Source of the DNA: Megaustenia siamemsis
Taxonomy: Eukaryota > Mollusca > Gastropoda > Stylommatophora > Ariophantidae
Direction: 5' to 3'
Length of the DNA: 64,000 bases
NCBI GenBank assembly: GCA_032433765.1
Contig: JAVIAB010000025.1
Span: forward strand, 38,344,756 to 38,408,755
The notes under the pieces were generated by a model. It was not told where the DNA came from. It saw only the letters and a list, made by a program, of their open reading frames with translations, and searched no databases. Position 1 is the first letter of the stretch. Every line of letters begins with the position of its first letter. The position numbers and the translations under genes were made by a program. This document shows, piece by piece, positions 15,905-27,325 of the stretch.

Positions 15905-16830
15905 TGCTATGCATTTAGATGTTTAGACCAGCATGGGTCACGAACAAAATGGTGCTTTTGAGATCTTCACTGGTTCCCCATAACTTGTCATGCAGGATTG
16001 TTTTTGTGGGCCATATTTGTGGTTTTAGGTGTTGAGAGTGTTGCAGTCCTGTAGGATATGTTCTGGAGTTTGTCTGGAAGCTCCTGTGTTGAGAGAGCTG
16101 CAGTCCTGTAGGATATATTCTGCAGTTTGTCTGGATGTTCCTGTGTTGAGAGTGTTGCAGTCCTGTAGGATATGCTCTGCAGTTTGTCTGGATGTTCCTG
16201 TGTTGAGAGTGTTGCAGTCCTGTAGGATATGCTCTGGAGTTTGTCTGGATGTTCCTGTGTTGAAAGTGTTGCAGTCCTGTAGGATATGCTCTACAGTTTG
16301 TCTGGATGTTCCTGTGTTGAGAGTGTTGCACTCCTGTAGCATATGCTCTGCAGTTTGTCTGGATGTTCCTGTGTTGAGAGTGTTGCAGTCCTGTAGGATA
16401 TGCTATGCAGTTTGTCTGGATGCTCCTGTGTTGAGAGTGCTGCAGTCCTGTAGGATATTCTCTGGAGTTTGTCTGGATGCTCCTGTGTTGAGAGTGTTAC
16501 AATCCTATAGAATATACTTTGGAGTTTGTCTGGATACTCCTGTGTTGAGATTGCTGCAGACCTGTTGGATATATTCTGGAGTTTGTCTGGATACTCCTGT
16601 GTTGAGAGTGCTGCAGTGCTGTAGGATAAGCTCTGGATGCTCCACAGTCACATGTTGCAAAGTCACTGAGTTCTATCGTGTGTAGGTGTGCTTTGAGGCC
16701 ACAGTGGCCTGTTCTGAATATTAATATCTTGGTCTGCTCATGTCTGCTAAGTTTGTTTAAGCTGCCATATTTTTCATATAATTCTCTCCATTCTATTTTT
16801 CTAGCTTGTTTACATATTTAAGGAGTGATT
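15905..16830 (-). mobile_element. Family F non-LTR retrotransposon, zinc-knuckle and 3' end, with array
   Basis: The - strand encodes RTGHCGLKAHLHTIELSD, then CDCG, then many copies of QTPEHILQDC, then a tail with IWPTKTILHDKLWG and a stop. This is the CCHC-type C-terminal region that follows RNase H in such elements; a normal copy is at 48895-49530. The zinc-knuckle half is repeated about 11 times (16025-16640). Confidence 0.8.
16025..16640. repeat. 57-bp tandem array from a retrotransposon zinc knuckle, about 11 copies
   Basis: Unit contains GTGTTGAGAGTGTTGCAGTC and GTTTGTCTGGATGTTCC. On the - strand each unit is 19 codons reading CNTLNTGTSRQTAEHILQD. The normal element has a single TAEHILQDC. 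Confidence 0.95.
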
Positions 16831-16839
16831 GACAGAACA

Positions 16840-17815
16840 TATGAGCTACAGTATCATTGGGTTGCAACTGTGGCTTGGGGGGGGGGTGTAGGATATGTGC
16901 TACACATTTTATGTTAATAATTTGTAGTTCTAATTTTTAGTGCAGCCAGATGCGTTTTGATTGGTGGGATTTTTAAATAAAGGAGCACTGTAAATAGCCA
17001 ATGAAAATGTTGATGTGATAAGAGGGGGTGTGTCTTTTTGTTAACACATTCTGGTCTCATTATAATTGTTATGTAATCACGTTATATTCTGTTGATATAT
17101 TTGATATTTTCATTGTTATTTATGTGAATATTATTTACAGCCATTGCTTGTGCTATTACTTTCATCATTTTTGTTATTTTAAAAATAACATGTTAATTTT
17201 TTGCTTTAGTTTTCACCATCACAGAATGTTTGCAGGCATTTTCCCAACATATGAGTTCAGAGTATTGTCCTGATTGTACGCTGATTTAATGTAAGATGAC
17301 CATAGCTTCTAAACCCCAATCTGTAGAAGAAACCATATTTTACCTTTTCCGTCAGTAAAGAAACCATATTTTACCTTTTCCGTCAGTGAAAATAAGTCAG
17401 TAATTTTAATTTTAAAACATGTTTATTCATTTCCCATTTGATTCTTTTTTTCCCTCCAGACAACTCATTTTATTTTTATTTTCTGAATATTGTTATAATA
17501 ATTATTTACAATAGAATAGACAATTCTTCTTTATGTCATTTCAAGCAACTGACATACATTTTATAACACATACCAGTATAGCTTCAAGAAATTCTGGACA
17601 AAATTTAACAAATTTCAGAACATACTAATATCCTGAAAAGGATCGAAAAGAAAAATATTGTCAAAGGGTCAAAATTTGGGATTGTCCCACAAACACTGGA
17701 AAATCTGGACACCTAACATAATGGGGTTGTCCACATCAGCCTCAAGAGGGTGTACGTGAAACATTTACTACAGAGATGTCCCAGACAACCAGAAGGATGT
17801 TATGACTCAACGTGG
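16840..17815. other. No recognised gene
   Basis: AT-rich. Holds a G-run (16876-16886), a word TTAACACATTCTGG (17040) similar to family M ends, and a two-copy repeat of about 30 bp (CATATTTTACCTTTTCCGTC) at 17325-17390. Confidence 0.5.
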
Positions 17816-17824
17816 CAATCATAC

Positions 17825-18045
17825 AACAAAGAGAAGCTCCAAATAGCAGTCAGATTTACCACAAAAGTTTGTCTGATGTTTAAACACCCAGATGTAAATA
17901 CAAAATGAGAAGCTCCAAACAACAGTCAGATTTACCACAAACACTTGTACTAAACACCCAGATGTAAATACAAAATGAGAAGCTCCAAACAACAGTCAGA
18001 TCTACCACAAACACTTGTACTAAACACAGAGATGTAAATACAAGA
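17825..18045. repeat. About 70-bp repeat, 3 copies
   Basis: Copies share GAGAAGCTCCAAA, CAGTCAGATTTACCACAAA and ACACCCAGATGTAAATACAA. The first copy is longer by an inserted GTTTGTCTGATGTT-type segment. Confidence 0.85.
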
Positions 18046-18159
18046 AGTAGCCATTTGAGGATCTACTATCAGAAAGTGCCGTTTCTTCTCGCTCACTCAT
18101 CATGTGCCAACACGATATGTCATTTTAATTCACATGATTTTAAACCAACATTTATTACC

Positions 18160-18331
18160 TGGGGAAAATACAAGGTAAAAAAGGCAGACCAAGACTAACA
18201 TGGACGAGTAACATCAAAAGATGGACAGATCAGCCTATGACAACCTGCACCATCAAAGCAAGAGACAGAGCAGAATTGCGCTCCATGGTAGCTAACCTTC
18301 ATTGCGGAGAAGGCACTCGATGATGATGATT
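18160..18331 (+). mobile_element. Family A retrotransposon 3' end
   Basis: GGGGAAAATACAAGGTAAAA, ACATGGACGAGTAACATC, ATGGTAGCTAACCTTCATTG and a GATGATGAT tail. It is the last 170 bases of the element, 5' truncated. Confidence 0.8.
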
Positions 18332-18434
18332 TATTACCTGCCTCCAGTCTGGATTTGATTTAACGATGACTGCGATGTTATAGACTTGACCACAAGTGAA
18401 CACTCCTCAGTCAACCAACTAATAAAAATATTAA

Positions 18435-18715
18435 ATCTGGCCCATGACAAGAATATGATCACATACACTCTTTAAGTCTGACCTCGACAAGAATATGATC
18501 ACATACACTCTTTAAGTCTGATCTCAACAAGAATATGATCACATACACTCTTTAAGTCTGACCTCTACAAGAATATGATCACATACACTCTTCAAGTCTG
18601 ACCTCAACAAGAATATGATCACATACACTCTCTAAGTCTGACCTCGACAAGAATACGATCACATACACTCTCTAAGTCTGACCTTGACAAGAATATGATC
18701 ACATACACACACCCC
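18435..18715. repeat. 40-bp tandem array, about 7 copies, interrupted downstream
   Basis: Unit contains GAATATGATCACATACACTC and TAAGTCTGACCTCGACAA. Diverged units resume at 19013-19098 and 19471-19515, after a family M insertion and a SINE insertion. Confidence 0.93.
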
Positions 18716-19012
18716 TTAACACATTCGCTGCCAAGAGATTTAACTATGCCACTGCCTTATTTCACAAATGCTTTTAAATGTTAAACTAACAGCAAATAAA
18801 AATAAATTGAAATTGATCTAAAACATGCAGTTTGTTTGGACAGTTTACTCAGGAATTCAGAAAAGAGATTAAATAAGAGAATGACAAGGTTTTAATGGAA
18901 ATAATTGGGGGGAATCTCAATAATGAGTTAAAAGCTGTAAAAACTGGCTCCAGTGTTTCTTGTGTCTGTAACTAGAGCTGCATTTTGCAACTCCTAGTAC
19001 TGAATATGTTAA
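18716..19012. mobile_element. Family M TTAA-flanked MITE inserted in the 40-bp array
   Basis: TTAA at 18716-18719 and 19009-19012; ends TTAACACATTCGC and GAATATGTTAA. Array units lie on both sides (CACACCCC before, GTATGACCCTTGATAAAAA after). Homologue of 7214-7499. Confidence 0.8.
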
Positions 19013-19098
19013 GTATGACCCTTGATAAAAATATGATCACATACAGCCCTTAAGTATGACCCTTGATAAAAATATGATTACACAAGTCCCTTAAGTAT

Positions 19099-19470
19099 AA
19101 AAAGTAAAAAAAGTAAAGTACCCCCCGTCACGCCAAGTGGCGTATAGGGAAATATGGTGTTAGTGACCCTATATTTTACAGACCTTCAGCACATGATTTT
19201 TGGGGTAATGTGGTCGGTATTACGCCCGTGCTGATTTACTTTCCCAGAAAAAATCCGGTACCCATTTAAGGCTGGGTGAACCCGGAGCCGTCGGTTGGGA
19301 TCGAACCCTACCCCTTGTCCGTAGTAGTCCAGTTCACTAACCACTGAGCTATCGCGGCTCCCACTAATTTTTAGGGAATTAGTAAAACCCAGGTGTCCTC
19401 GCCAGGGAACGAACCCCGGCTGTTGCCGTGGTAAGCCAACCGCCTATCGATTGCGCTAACCGGACACCCT
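19099..19470 (-). mobile_element. Composite SINE: tRNA-like unit plus common SINE, flanked by an 11-bp duplication
   Basis: On the - strand a 77-nt tRNA-like head (19468-19392) is followed by a short AT linker and then a full common SINE (GGGAGCCGCGATAGCTCAGT to the CTTTAC end). CCCTTAAGTAT flanks the whole at 19088-19098 and 19471-19481. Either a dimeric SINE that moved as a unit or one inserted at the edge of another. Confidence 0.75.
19392..19468 (-). other. tRNA-like unit (SINE head or tRNA pseudogene)
   Basis: Perfect 7-bp acceptor stem GGTGTCC/GGACACC, an A-box-like GGTTAGCGCAATCGATAGG and a B box GGGGTTCGTTCC. The length of 77 nt fits a tRNA. The anticodon and T arms do not fold cleanly, so I do not assign an amino acid. 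Confidence 0.6.
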
Positions 19471-19802
19471 CCCTTAAGTATGGCCTACGATAATAATATG
19501 ATTACATATAGCCCCTTTTAATATACAAATACTGTGGTTTATAAATGTTATGTGTTTATGGTTACATCTATTGCTATGGGTCTACCATTACTTTATATAG
19601 TAACATGTTACGCTGACCTCAAATCTCTTTCTGCTTTACTCTAATCATCTGTATTTTTATAAATTGTACAAACTGCCTTTTGTTGTTACTTTCTACGAAA
19701 ATGTTCAGTTTTTGAATCCCTGACATTGTATAGTTGGTTATAATAAAAATATTTCTCCTCCTTCCGTGTTGAGTTTCCTGAACTCAGCAGATTGATTAAT
19801 TA

Positions 19803-20170
19803 AAGTATTTGAAAGATTGTTCAAAGTACTCAGCAGATTGTTCAAAGTACTCAGCAGATTGTTCAAAGTACTCAGCAGATTGATTAAAGTATTTGAAAGA
19901 TTGTTCAAAGTACTCAGCAGATTGTTCAAAGTACTCCGTGCAGATTGTTCAAAGTACTCCGTGCAGATTGTTCAATGTACTTGGCAACTTGCTCAAAGTA
20001 TTTGACAGAATGTTCAAAGTATTCAGTTCGGATTGTTCAATGTATTCGGCAGATTATTCAAAGCACTCAGCAGATTATTCAAAGCACTCAGCAGATTATT
20101 CAAAGCACTCAGCAGATTATTCAAAGCACCCAGCAGATTATTCAAAGCACTCAGCAGATTATTCAAAGAG
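19803..20170. repeat. 21-bp tandem array, about 17 copies
   Basis: Unit GCAGATTGTTCAAAGTACTC plus A, changing to GCAGATTATTCAAAGCACTC in the last six copies. The period is seven codons, so all frames tend to stay open. Confidence 0.95.
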
Positions 20171-20334
20171 ATGAGTTGCCACCATAAAAATGATCACCAG
20201 GATACCTCATACGTGCTCCATTATGTGTCTGTCACTTAAATAAAGTTCAGCACAACAGAAGGTGGTCTTGCCCAATCCAGTCCATAATGGCTGCTTAAAG
20301 ACAAAACAGCTGTTGTGATTATTGTTCAACAAGG

Positions 20335-20800
20335 AAATAATTCCAGAAGCAAGACTGGCACTCTACAAAACAATGTTCATCCCAACGTTGTGCTACCAAT
20401 GCCAGTCTTGGACCCTAGAGGCAAGAACAATAAGAAAAATAACCTCTACTGAGATGAAATGTGTTAGACGAATGACAGGAAACAGTCTGTGAAATAAGAT
20501 AAGAAATTAAGAAGTGAGAAAAAAGCTAGGAATAATTCCCTATATAAGTATATAAAGAAACAACAGATAAACGTACAGCCACGTGATAAGACAGAAAGAC
20601 CAAAACACAACATAAAAAGCCTTCAGTAACCGCAAGACCACCAGATGCAAGGGCTGAACATGAAAAAGATGGATTGATGAAATATTAGATACACTAATAA
20701 ACATAACAGCAGGAGAGACCAACAAAAGAGCAAAAGACAACAAATTATATTTCCCCTTGACACTGAAAGGCAGATAAGGAAGGAAACAATAAGAAGAAAG
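20335..20800 (+). mobile_element. Family B non-LTR retrotransposon C-terminal fragment
   Basis: TTCATCCCAACGTTGTGCTA, then EMKCVRRMTGNSL-like codons, and an end at AAGAAGAAAG. Broken by several frameshifts. Same family as 45110-45560. Confidence 0.75.
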
Positions 20801-20809
20801 ACATCTCAT

Positions 20810-21095
20810 ATAAACATTTTAAACAGTCCCCTAATATCTTGCTATAAAATGTGGATGTTTTCTGCTATTTGCATTATTGGAAAAAATCTGGCACGTTTTG
20901 TGGGAACAAAATAGACACATGTAAACATGTTGATTAAAAATTAGGAATTAGAAATACGAGATATAGTTGAACTTCTGATGTGGGCCATTGCTATCGGTGC
21001 TTGGAGGTAGAAAAGTGGGGTGGCAAGGAGTCACTGCAAGTAACAATTGTTAAGGTTGTACTCAAAATGGAGGATTAGTTTCAAACAAAGGAAAG
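20810..21095. other. No recognised gene
   Basis: AT-rich unique-looking sequence without motifs I can name. Confidence 0.4.
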
Positions 21096-21099
21096 ACCC

Positions 21100-22200
21100 T
21101 TCCAGAATGTCAAATAATATAGGTCGGTTGCCTACGAGTGTTCTGTGAAAGTCAACTGAGAGTACTTCACAACAAGCCCTTTTTTGGAATCCTCAGAGGA
21201 AAAGACAAAGAGGAAGACCAAAGAATTCTTGGAGAAGATAGATGGAAGCAGAGATGAAGATGATGGGAAAGACATGGAATGATCTTAAAAGAATGGCAAG
21301 AAACAGAACGGCTTGAAAAGTGTTTGATGAAGACCCATGCTCCACAGGGAGCTGAAAGTGTTTGTTGAGGACCTATGCCCCACAGGGAGCTGAAAGTGTT
21401 TGTTGAAGACCTATGCTCCACAGGGAGTTGAAAGTGTTTGTTGAAGACCCATGCTCCACAGGGAGCTGAAAGTGTTTGTTGAGGACCTATGCCCCACAGG
21501 GAGCTGAAAGTGTTTGTTGAAGACCTATGCTCCACAGGGAGTTGAAAGTGTTTGTTGAAGACCTATGCTCCACAGGGAGTTGAAAGTGTTTGTTGAAGAC
21601 CTATGCTCCACAGGGAGCTGAAAGTGTTTGTTGAAGACCTATGCTCCACAGGGAGCTGAAAGTGTTTGTTGAAGACCTGTGCTCCACAGGGAGCTGAAAG
21701 TGTTTGTTGGAGACCTATGCTCCACAGGGTGCTGAAAGTGTTTGTTGAAGACCTATGCTCCACAGGGAGCTGAAAGTATTTGTTGGAGACCTATGCTCCA
21801 CAGGGTGCTGAAAGTGTTTGTTGAAGACCTATGCTCCACAGGGAGCTGAAAGTATTTGTTGAAGACCTATGCTCCACAGGGAGCTGAAAGTGTTTGTTGA
21901 AGACCTATGCTCCACAGGGAGCTGAAAGTGTTTGTTGAAGACCTATGCTCCACAGGGAGCTGAAAGTGTTTGTTGAAGACCTAAGCTTCACATGGAGTTG
22001 ATAGTGTTTATTGAAGTCCCATGCTCCACAGGGAGCTGAAAGTGTTTGTTGAAGACCTAAGCTTCACATGGAGTTGATAGTGTTTATTGAAGACCCATGC
22101 TCCACAGGGAGTTGAAAGTGTTTGTTGAAGACCTAAGCTTCACATGGAGTTGATAGTGTTTGTTGAAGACCCATGCTCCACAGGGAGTTGAAAGGAAGAA
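21100..22200 (+). mobile_element. Family G retrotransposon 3' end with amplified terminus
   Basis: AGCCCTTTTTTGGAATCCTC, GAGGAAGACC, AGATGGAAGCAGAGATGAAG and AATGGCAAGAAACAG run in the same order as 47380-47515. The last part, TGTTGAAGACCTATGCTCCA onwards, is repeated about 23 times before the final GAAAGGAAGAAGAAGAAG tail. Confidence 0.78.
21318..22195. repeat. 38-bp tandem array, about 23 copies
   Basis: Unit contains GAAGACCTATGCTCCACAGG and GAGCTGAAAGTGTTTGTT. The matching segment occurs once at 47530-47570. Late copies alternate with a CTAAGCTTCACATGGAGTTG variant, giving a two-unit pattern at the right end. Confidence 0.95.
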
Positions 22201-22561
22201 GAAGAAGCATATGAGTGTTGCACTGTTTGAAAAAAAAAGAGATTGGCCATTTAGTGGCAGTGTTTTTTTTTTTTATGTTTGTAAATATTTTCAGTTTAAT
22301 TTACGTGAATGTCATTTTCTAACTTTTCAGCCTTTTTTTTTACAATAATTTGTTTAACGTTGCACATGGGAGATATCTTATTCATTATTTAGATATTGTA
22401 AATCACTGCCGCAGGGAAGTAAGATTTGAAATGCTTACCCTGCCGTAAGTTCCTGATCTGGGGGACCTTCTCAATCTCAGTAAATAATTGGATTCAACCC
22501 TAAGGGAGATACTTGTCTTAATAGGAAAATACATATTTATTTCCAACATGTGTTCTTGCCC

Positions 22562-22632
22562 TACAGATATATATATATATATATTTATAGTCATATATAT
22601 ATATTTATAGTCATATATATATTTATTTATAT
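22562..22632. repeat. TA-rich microsatellite split by a SINE
   Basis: TATATATATTTATAGTCATA repeats; the same kind of repeat continues at 22845-22915 on the other side of the SINE. Confidence 0.85.
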
Positions 22633-22844
22633 TTTTTTTAAAAGTAGAGTGCCCCCATCACGCCAAGTGGCGTATATGGAATATGGTGTTAGTGACCATA
22701 AATTTTACAGACCTTCGGCACATAATTTTTGGGGTAATGTGGTCAGTACTACGCCCGTGCCGCTTTACTTTCGCAGAAAAAAATCAGGTACCCATTAAGG
22801 GCTGGGTGAACCCGGAAGCCGTCAATTGGGATCGAACCCTACCT
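22633..22844 (-). mobile_element. tRNA-headed SINE, head truncated, with 12-bp duplication
   Basis: Common SINE body on the - strand, starting inside the head at GTAGGGTTCGATCCC. Flanked by ATTTATTTATAT at 22621-22632 and 22845-22856, in a microsatellite, so the duplication is less informative. Confidence 0.8.
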
Positions 22845-22929
22845 ATTTATTTATATAGTCATATATACATTTATTTATATAGTCATATATACATTTATTT
22901 ATATAGTCATATAAGTACACATGCGTGAA

Positions 22930-23765
22930 AGACATTGCCAATGATAGCTACTTTTATTTAGGTAGCTGAGTTGGCAATGTGCTCTAGTGTTTGGTTCTCT
23001 TGGAAAGGCATAAAAAATCTTTCCACTTGGAAGCTTTTTATCGACGCAACGGAAGAGATTTCAGAGACAAAATTTTTCATCGTTTTAAGAATCAATCTAC
23101 ATATTTATATTTATCTAACATATAACATATTATATATGAATGTTTAGATAATTGAACAAGGTATTAGATTTCACCAATATCAAGATGATACAAGAAATGT
23201 AAAATGAATATAGTTTGATGGCGTTCACACTAATCAAATTGAGCATGACGCACTATGCTGTGAAATGTACAGAAAGAGTTAATAAGTTTGGAAAGGTAAT
23301 TAATAGTGTTGAAGTACACTGCTCCCCTCACCTCTAAGTACTGTGGTCTACTATGTGAAATTTAATACTTCACTTACATAAGACATTTGCATATGTTTGA
23401 AGACATATTTTTATCGTCAAGGTGACTGGTTAGTCTTTCGAATCTTGGCTGCATCAGCTTGGATTTGTATTTGTGATTTCTCTCTGCAACAACCACACCT
23501 GGTCTCAGCAGCGAGGCTTGGCTAGAAATGTCAATTACTCATCGATGGAAAAAAATATGAGTACCTCCATAGACAAAGTTATCTTCCTGCATGGCGAGGG
23601 GCACATGGCTGCCAGGGAAAAATGGATTAACTCACAAAATTCAGTTCCTAATATCTAGCTAGAAGTGAAAGCTGACGAAAGCAAAAAATGAAAACAAACA
23701 AACAAAAAATCTTTGGTAAATTCTGCTTCATTTTTTATAAACAATATTTCTATTTGTCATAGACT
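22930..23765. other. No recognised gene
   Basis: AT-rich and apparently unique; short open frames lack recognisable motifs. Confidence 0.4.
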
Positions 23766-24183
23766 CATTTGCTGCTGGCATTATTTCTACATCAGCTGTC
23801 TTTGGTTTGTATAACGTTATTTCTACATCAGCTGTCTTTGGTTTGTATAACGTTATTTCTACATCAGCTGTCTTTGGTTTGTATAACGTTATTTCTACAT
23901 CAAGCTGTCTTTGGTTTGTATAACGTTATTTCTACATCAGCTGTCTTTGGTTTGTATAACGTTAATTCTACATCAAGCTGTCTTTGGTTTGTATAACGTT
24001 ATTTCTACATCAGCTGTCTTTGGTATGTATAACGTTATTTCTACATCAGCTGTCTTTGGTTTGTATAACGTTATTTCTACATCAGCTGTCTTTGGTTTGT
24101 ATAACGTTATTTCTACATCAGCTGTCTTTGGTTTGTATAACGTTATTTCTACATCAGCTGTCTTTGGTTTGTATAACGTTCTT
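23766..24183. repeat. 36-bp tandem array, about 11.5 copies
   Basis: Unit contains TTTCTACATCAGCTGTCTTT and GGTTTGTATAACGTTA. A one-base variant (CATCAAGCTG) occurs in two copies and shifts the frame. The 12-codon period makes open frames on both strands. Confidence 0.95.
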
Positions 24184-24189
24184 TGTCTA

Positions 24190-24790
24190 ACAGCCAAAGC
24201 TGTGCTAAAATATTACTCAGCACCTATGGGAATCTCTTTAATGCTGTGGTTATGTCCATACACATCTCCTCCTCCCCCCTTTTTTTCCCCTTCTCTTCAT
24301 CTCCCTTCCGAAAACAAAAATAAATAAATAAAAAAATAAAAATTTGCAGAAAGAATTTCTGAAATCTTTCTCTCTCTCTCTCTGCGATCAGGACTCAATC
24401 AGAGTAGGATTCCAGACTCTCACATGAAGTCAGCTGTCTGGTTAAGTGTGTTGATCGCCCCCACAGACAGAACATCACAATTAGAGTCTGCCAGATCCAC
24501 TCAGATTGAACACTCGTTAAAACGTTGCCGGTGGCCCAGTGCATCCGATTTCAGCCAGCATTTTATTCAGGTTTGCATTCCTTAGCCTTTGATTGTCCCC
24601 GATCTTCCTGCAAGGCAGCAGATGATCTTTTCTGTAGGGGGATTCTGCCCTTAGATGGTCGGCCCTCCCATGTTTACGAGCACCATCTGCCCGAGTCACT
24701 AGAGGTGACTAACACAGACATGCACACACAAAATTTCTGAAATAAAAACAAACAAAAACCATACAATTTATACAAGGTCAGTTAATCTTT
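24190..24790. other. No recognised gene; possible old dispersed repeat
   Basis: Contains a CT run (24368-24383) and, near 24585-24640, TTAGCCTTTGATTG and CAAGGCAGCAGATGATC, similar to words at 7775-7830. No coding motif. Confidence 0.4.
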
Positions 24791-24879
24791 ATTACGGCAG
24801 AATGAACAGAAAGAAAAGCAGAGGATAACCAAGAGAAAAAAATGTGAACAGCTTATCTAAATGGCATAATAAAAGATCA

Positions 24880-24975
24880 CAGACTGAAATGATGAAATAC
24901 ATGAAGGACTGAGAGATGTGGAGAGGGATGATCGCCTGCACCAGCTGGCATGGCCACTGATGATGATCTTTATTA
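24880..24975 (+). mobile_element. Family E 3' end
   Basis: CTGAAATGATGAAATACATG, GAGAGATGTGGAGAGGGATG, CACCAGCTGGCATGG and GATGATG. Only the last 95 bases of the element. Confidence 0.6.
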
Positions 24976-25129
24976 CTACTATTATTATTACTAATGTAAG
25001 TTGTCATTTGTTATTTATTTGTTACACTGAAATGTTACTGTCTTTCATTGTCACAAGCCACCTTTAAATATTGTTTTTTTGTATTTCTGGAAACATAATT
25101 TTACAAATCGTGTAGTTGGCTGATCCAAC

Positions 25130-25760
25130 TTCTTCGCATTCATGGCAGCTACACAGGTACTCAGTCCCCTTCTTCAAATGATGAAGATTTTGAACACTAA
25201 TTTTTCCAATAGCTCGATGGTTAGACAATTTTTTACCACATCAATTGTACCTGCTTACTCGTGCCATGAAGAAGAAAAGAATCCCATCTATGATGTGTAG
25301 AGAATTGAGTTATTTGCGGGTCATCATCATTGCACTCCGAACATGTCCATAGGTGCTCAGATCCCCTCCTCAGCAATTCCCTCAGTGTCCAGCGACTGAC
25401 GATTCTTGTTCTATGTTGGTTGATAAGTCTTCTTACACAGCCACTAAGTTTCTCATTTCTGGCTGTGCCCATCTTAACTCCCATCTCCATCATCCGAAGA
25501 AGGGACGTGGATCTGTATTTGTCGAAGTCCTGTGCTCTTCCAACATCTCGGAGGGCATTGATGATGTCCGCCCGATCCATTGTTGCCCGTACTCAATGAC
25601 AGCGCAGCTAGCCAACCTGTCCGCTCTTTCATTTCCCGTACTCCCGCATGTCCAGGGACATAGACAAAGGTGACCGTACGTATTTTGGATTTCTGCAACA
25701 ACTCTACCCATTGCATGTGTACCTGCCTCCACTTTTTTAGTCAACAGATATCCTCACTGC
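25130..25760 (-). mobile_element. Family F retrotransposon, RNase H C-terminal part and 3' end
   Basis: The - strand encodes, over two frames, VTFVYVPGHAGV and GNERADRLAS, the C-terminal RNase H signature, then MDRADIINALRDVGR, LINQHRTRIVSRWTLREL and the GSEHLWTCSEC end. At least two frameshifts. The 3' end matches 5296-5370. Confidence 0.8.
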
Positions 25761-25924
25761 ACATAGGACAACCCCAGAGGTGATCTCCTCCTTGATATAT
25801 CCTTCAATGTGTAGCAGTTAATAAACCCAGTTCTATGTTGATTTACCAGTCTTCTTTTGTTCCTTTTCTTGAGCTCTTGTCTGGCAGCAAACTTTTGATG
25901 TGATGCTGTTGAAGTCTATTCAGT

Positions 25925-27325
25925 GTTGTAGATTCACATTCATTGACAGAATCTCTTACTGGTCCAACATTTAATGACAGAATCACTGATCCAACATTCA
26001 TTGACAGAATCACTAACTGGTCCAACATTCATTGACAGAATCACTAACTGGTCCAACATTCATTGACAGAATCACTAACTGGTCCAACATTCATTGACAG
26101 AATCACTAACTGGTCCAACATTCATTGACAGAATCACTGGTCCAACATTCATTGACAGAATCACTGGTTCAACATTTAATGACAGAATCACTGATCCAAC
26201 ATTCATTGACAGAATCACTAACTGGTCCAACATTCATTGACAGAATCACTAACTGGTCCAACATTCATTGACAGAATCACTGGTCCAACATTTAATGACA
26301 GAATCACTGATCCAACATTCATTGACAGAATCACTAACTGGTCCAACATTCATTGACAGAATCATTGGCCCAACATTCATTAACAGAATCACTGGTTTAA
26401 CATTCATTGACAAACTCACTGGTCCAACATTTATTGACAGAATCACTGGTCCAACATTCATTGACAGAATCACTGGTACAACATTCATTGACAGAATCAC
26501 TAACTGGTCCAACATTTATTGACAGAATCACTGGTCCAACATTCATTGACAGAATCACTAACTGGTCCAACATTTATTGACAGAATCACTGGTCCAACAT
26601 TCATTGACAGAATCACTAACTGGTCCAACATTCATTGACAGAATCACTAACTGGTCCAACATTCATTGACAGAATCACTGGTCCAACATTCATTGACAGA
26701 ATCACTAACTGGTCCAACATTTATTGACAGAATCACTGGTCCAACATTCATTGACAGAATCACTGGTCCAAAATTTTTTTGAAAGAATCACTAACTGGTC
26801 CAACATTTATTGACAGAATCACTGGTCCAACATTCATTGACAGAATCACTGGTCCAACATTCATTGACAGAATCACTAACTGGTCCAACATTTATTGACA
26901 GAATCACTGATCCAACATTCATTGACAGAATCACTGGTCCAACATTCATTGACAGAATCACTAACTGGTCCAACATTTATTGACAGAATCACTAACTGGT
27001 CCAACATTCATTGACAGAATCACTGGTCCAACATTTAATGACAGTCCTTGCCTTCAGTCCAAAATTTTTTGAAAGAATCACTAACTGGTCCAACATTTAT
27101 TGACAGTCCTTGCCTTCAGTCCAAAATTTTTTTGAAAGAATCACTAACTGGTCCAACATTTATTGACAGTCCTTGCCTTCAGTCCAACATTTTTTTGAAA
27201 GAATCACTAACTGGTCCAACATTTATTGACAGTCCTTGCCTTCAGTCCAACATTTTTTGAAAGAATCACTAACTGGTCCAACATTTATTGACAGTCCTTG
27301 CCTTCAGTCCAACATTCATTGACAG
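25925..27325. repeat. Satellite block 1: 27/31-bp units
   Basis: Unit GGTCCAACATTCATTGACAG plus AATCACT, with or without an extra AACT. From 27042 the unit lengthens to about 62 bp by including CAGTCCTTGCCTTCAGTCC and a TTTTTTGAAAGAATCAC variant. Nine-codon frames produce spurious proteins. Confidence 0.95.

Noticed and set aside
15915..16331. A repeat protein on the - strand with PTGLQHSQH units
   Set aside because: Out-of-frame reading of the 57-bp array; the meaningful frame is the EHILQDC frame of the retrotransposon.
24390..24720. A possible exon cluster in the 24.4-24.7 kb region
   Set aside because: Frames are short on both strands, no splice-bounded homologous block was found, and parts resemble dispersed words at 7775-7850.
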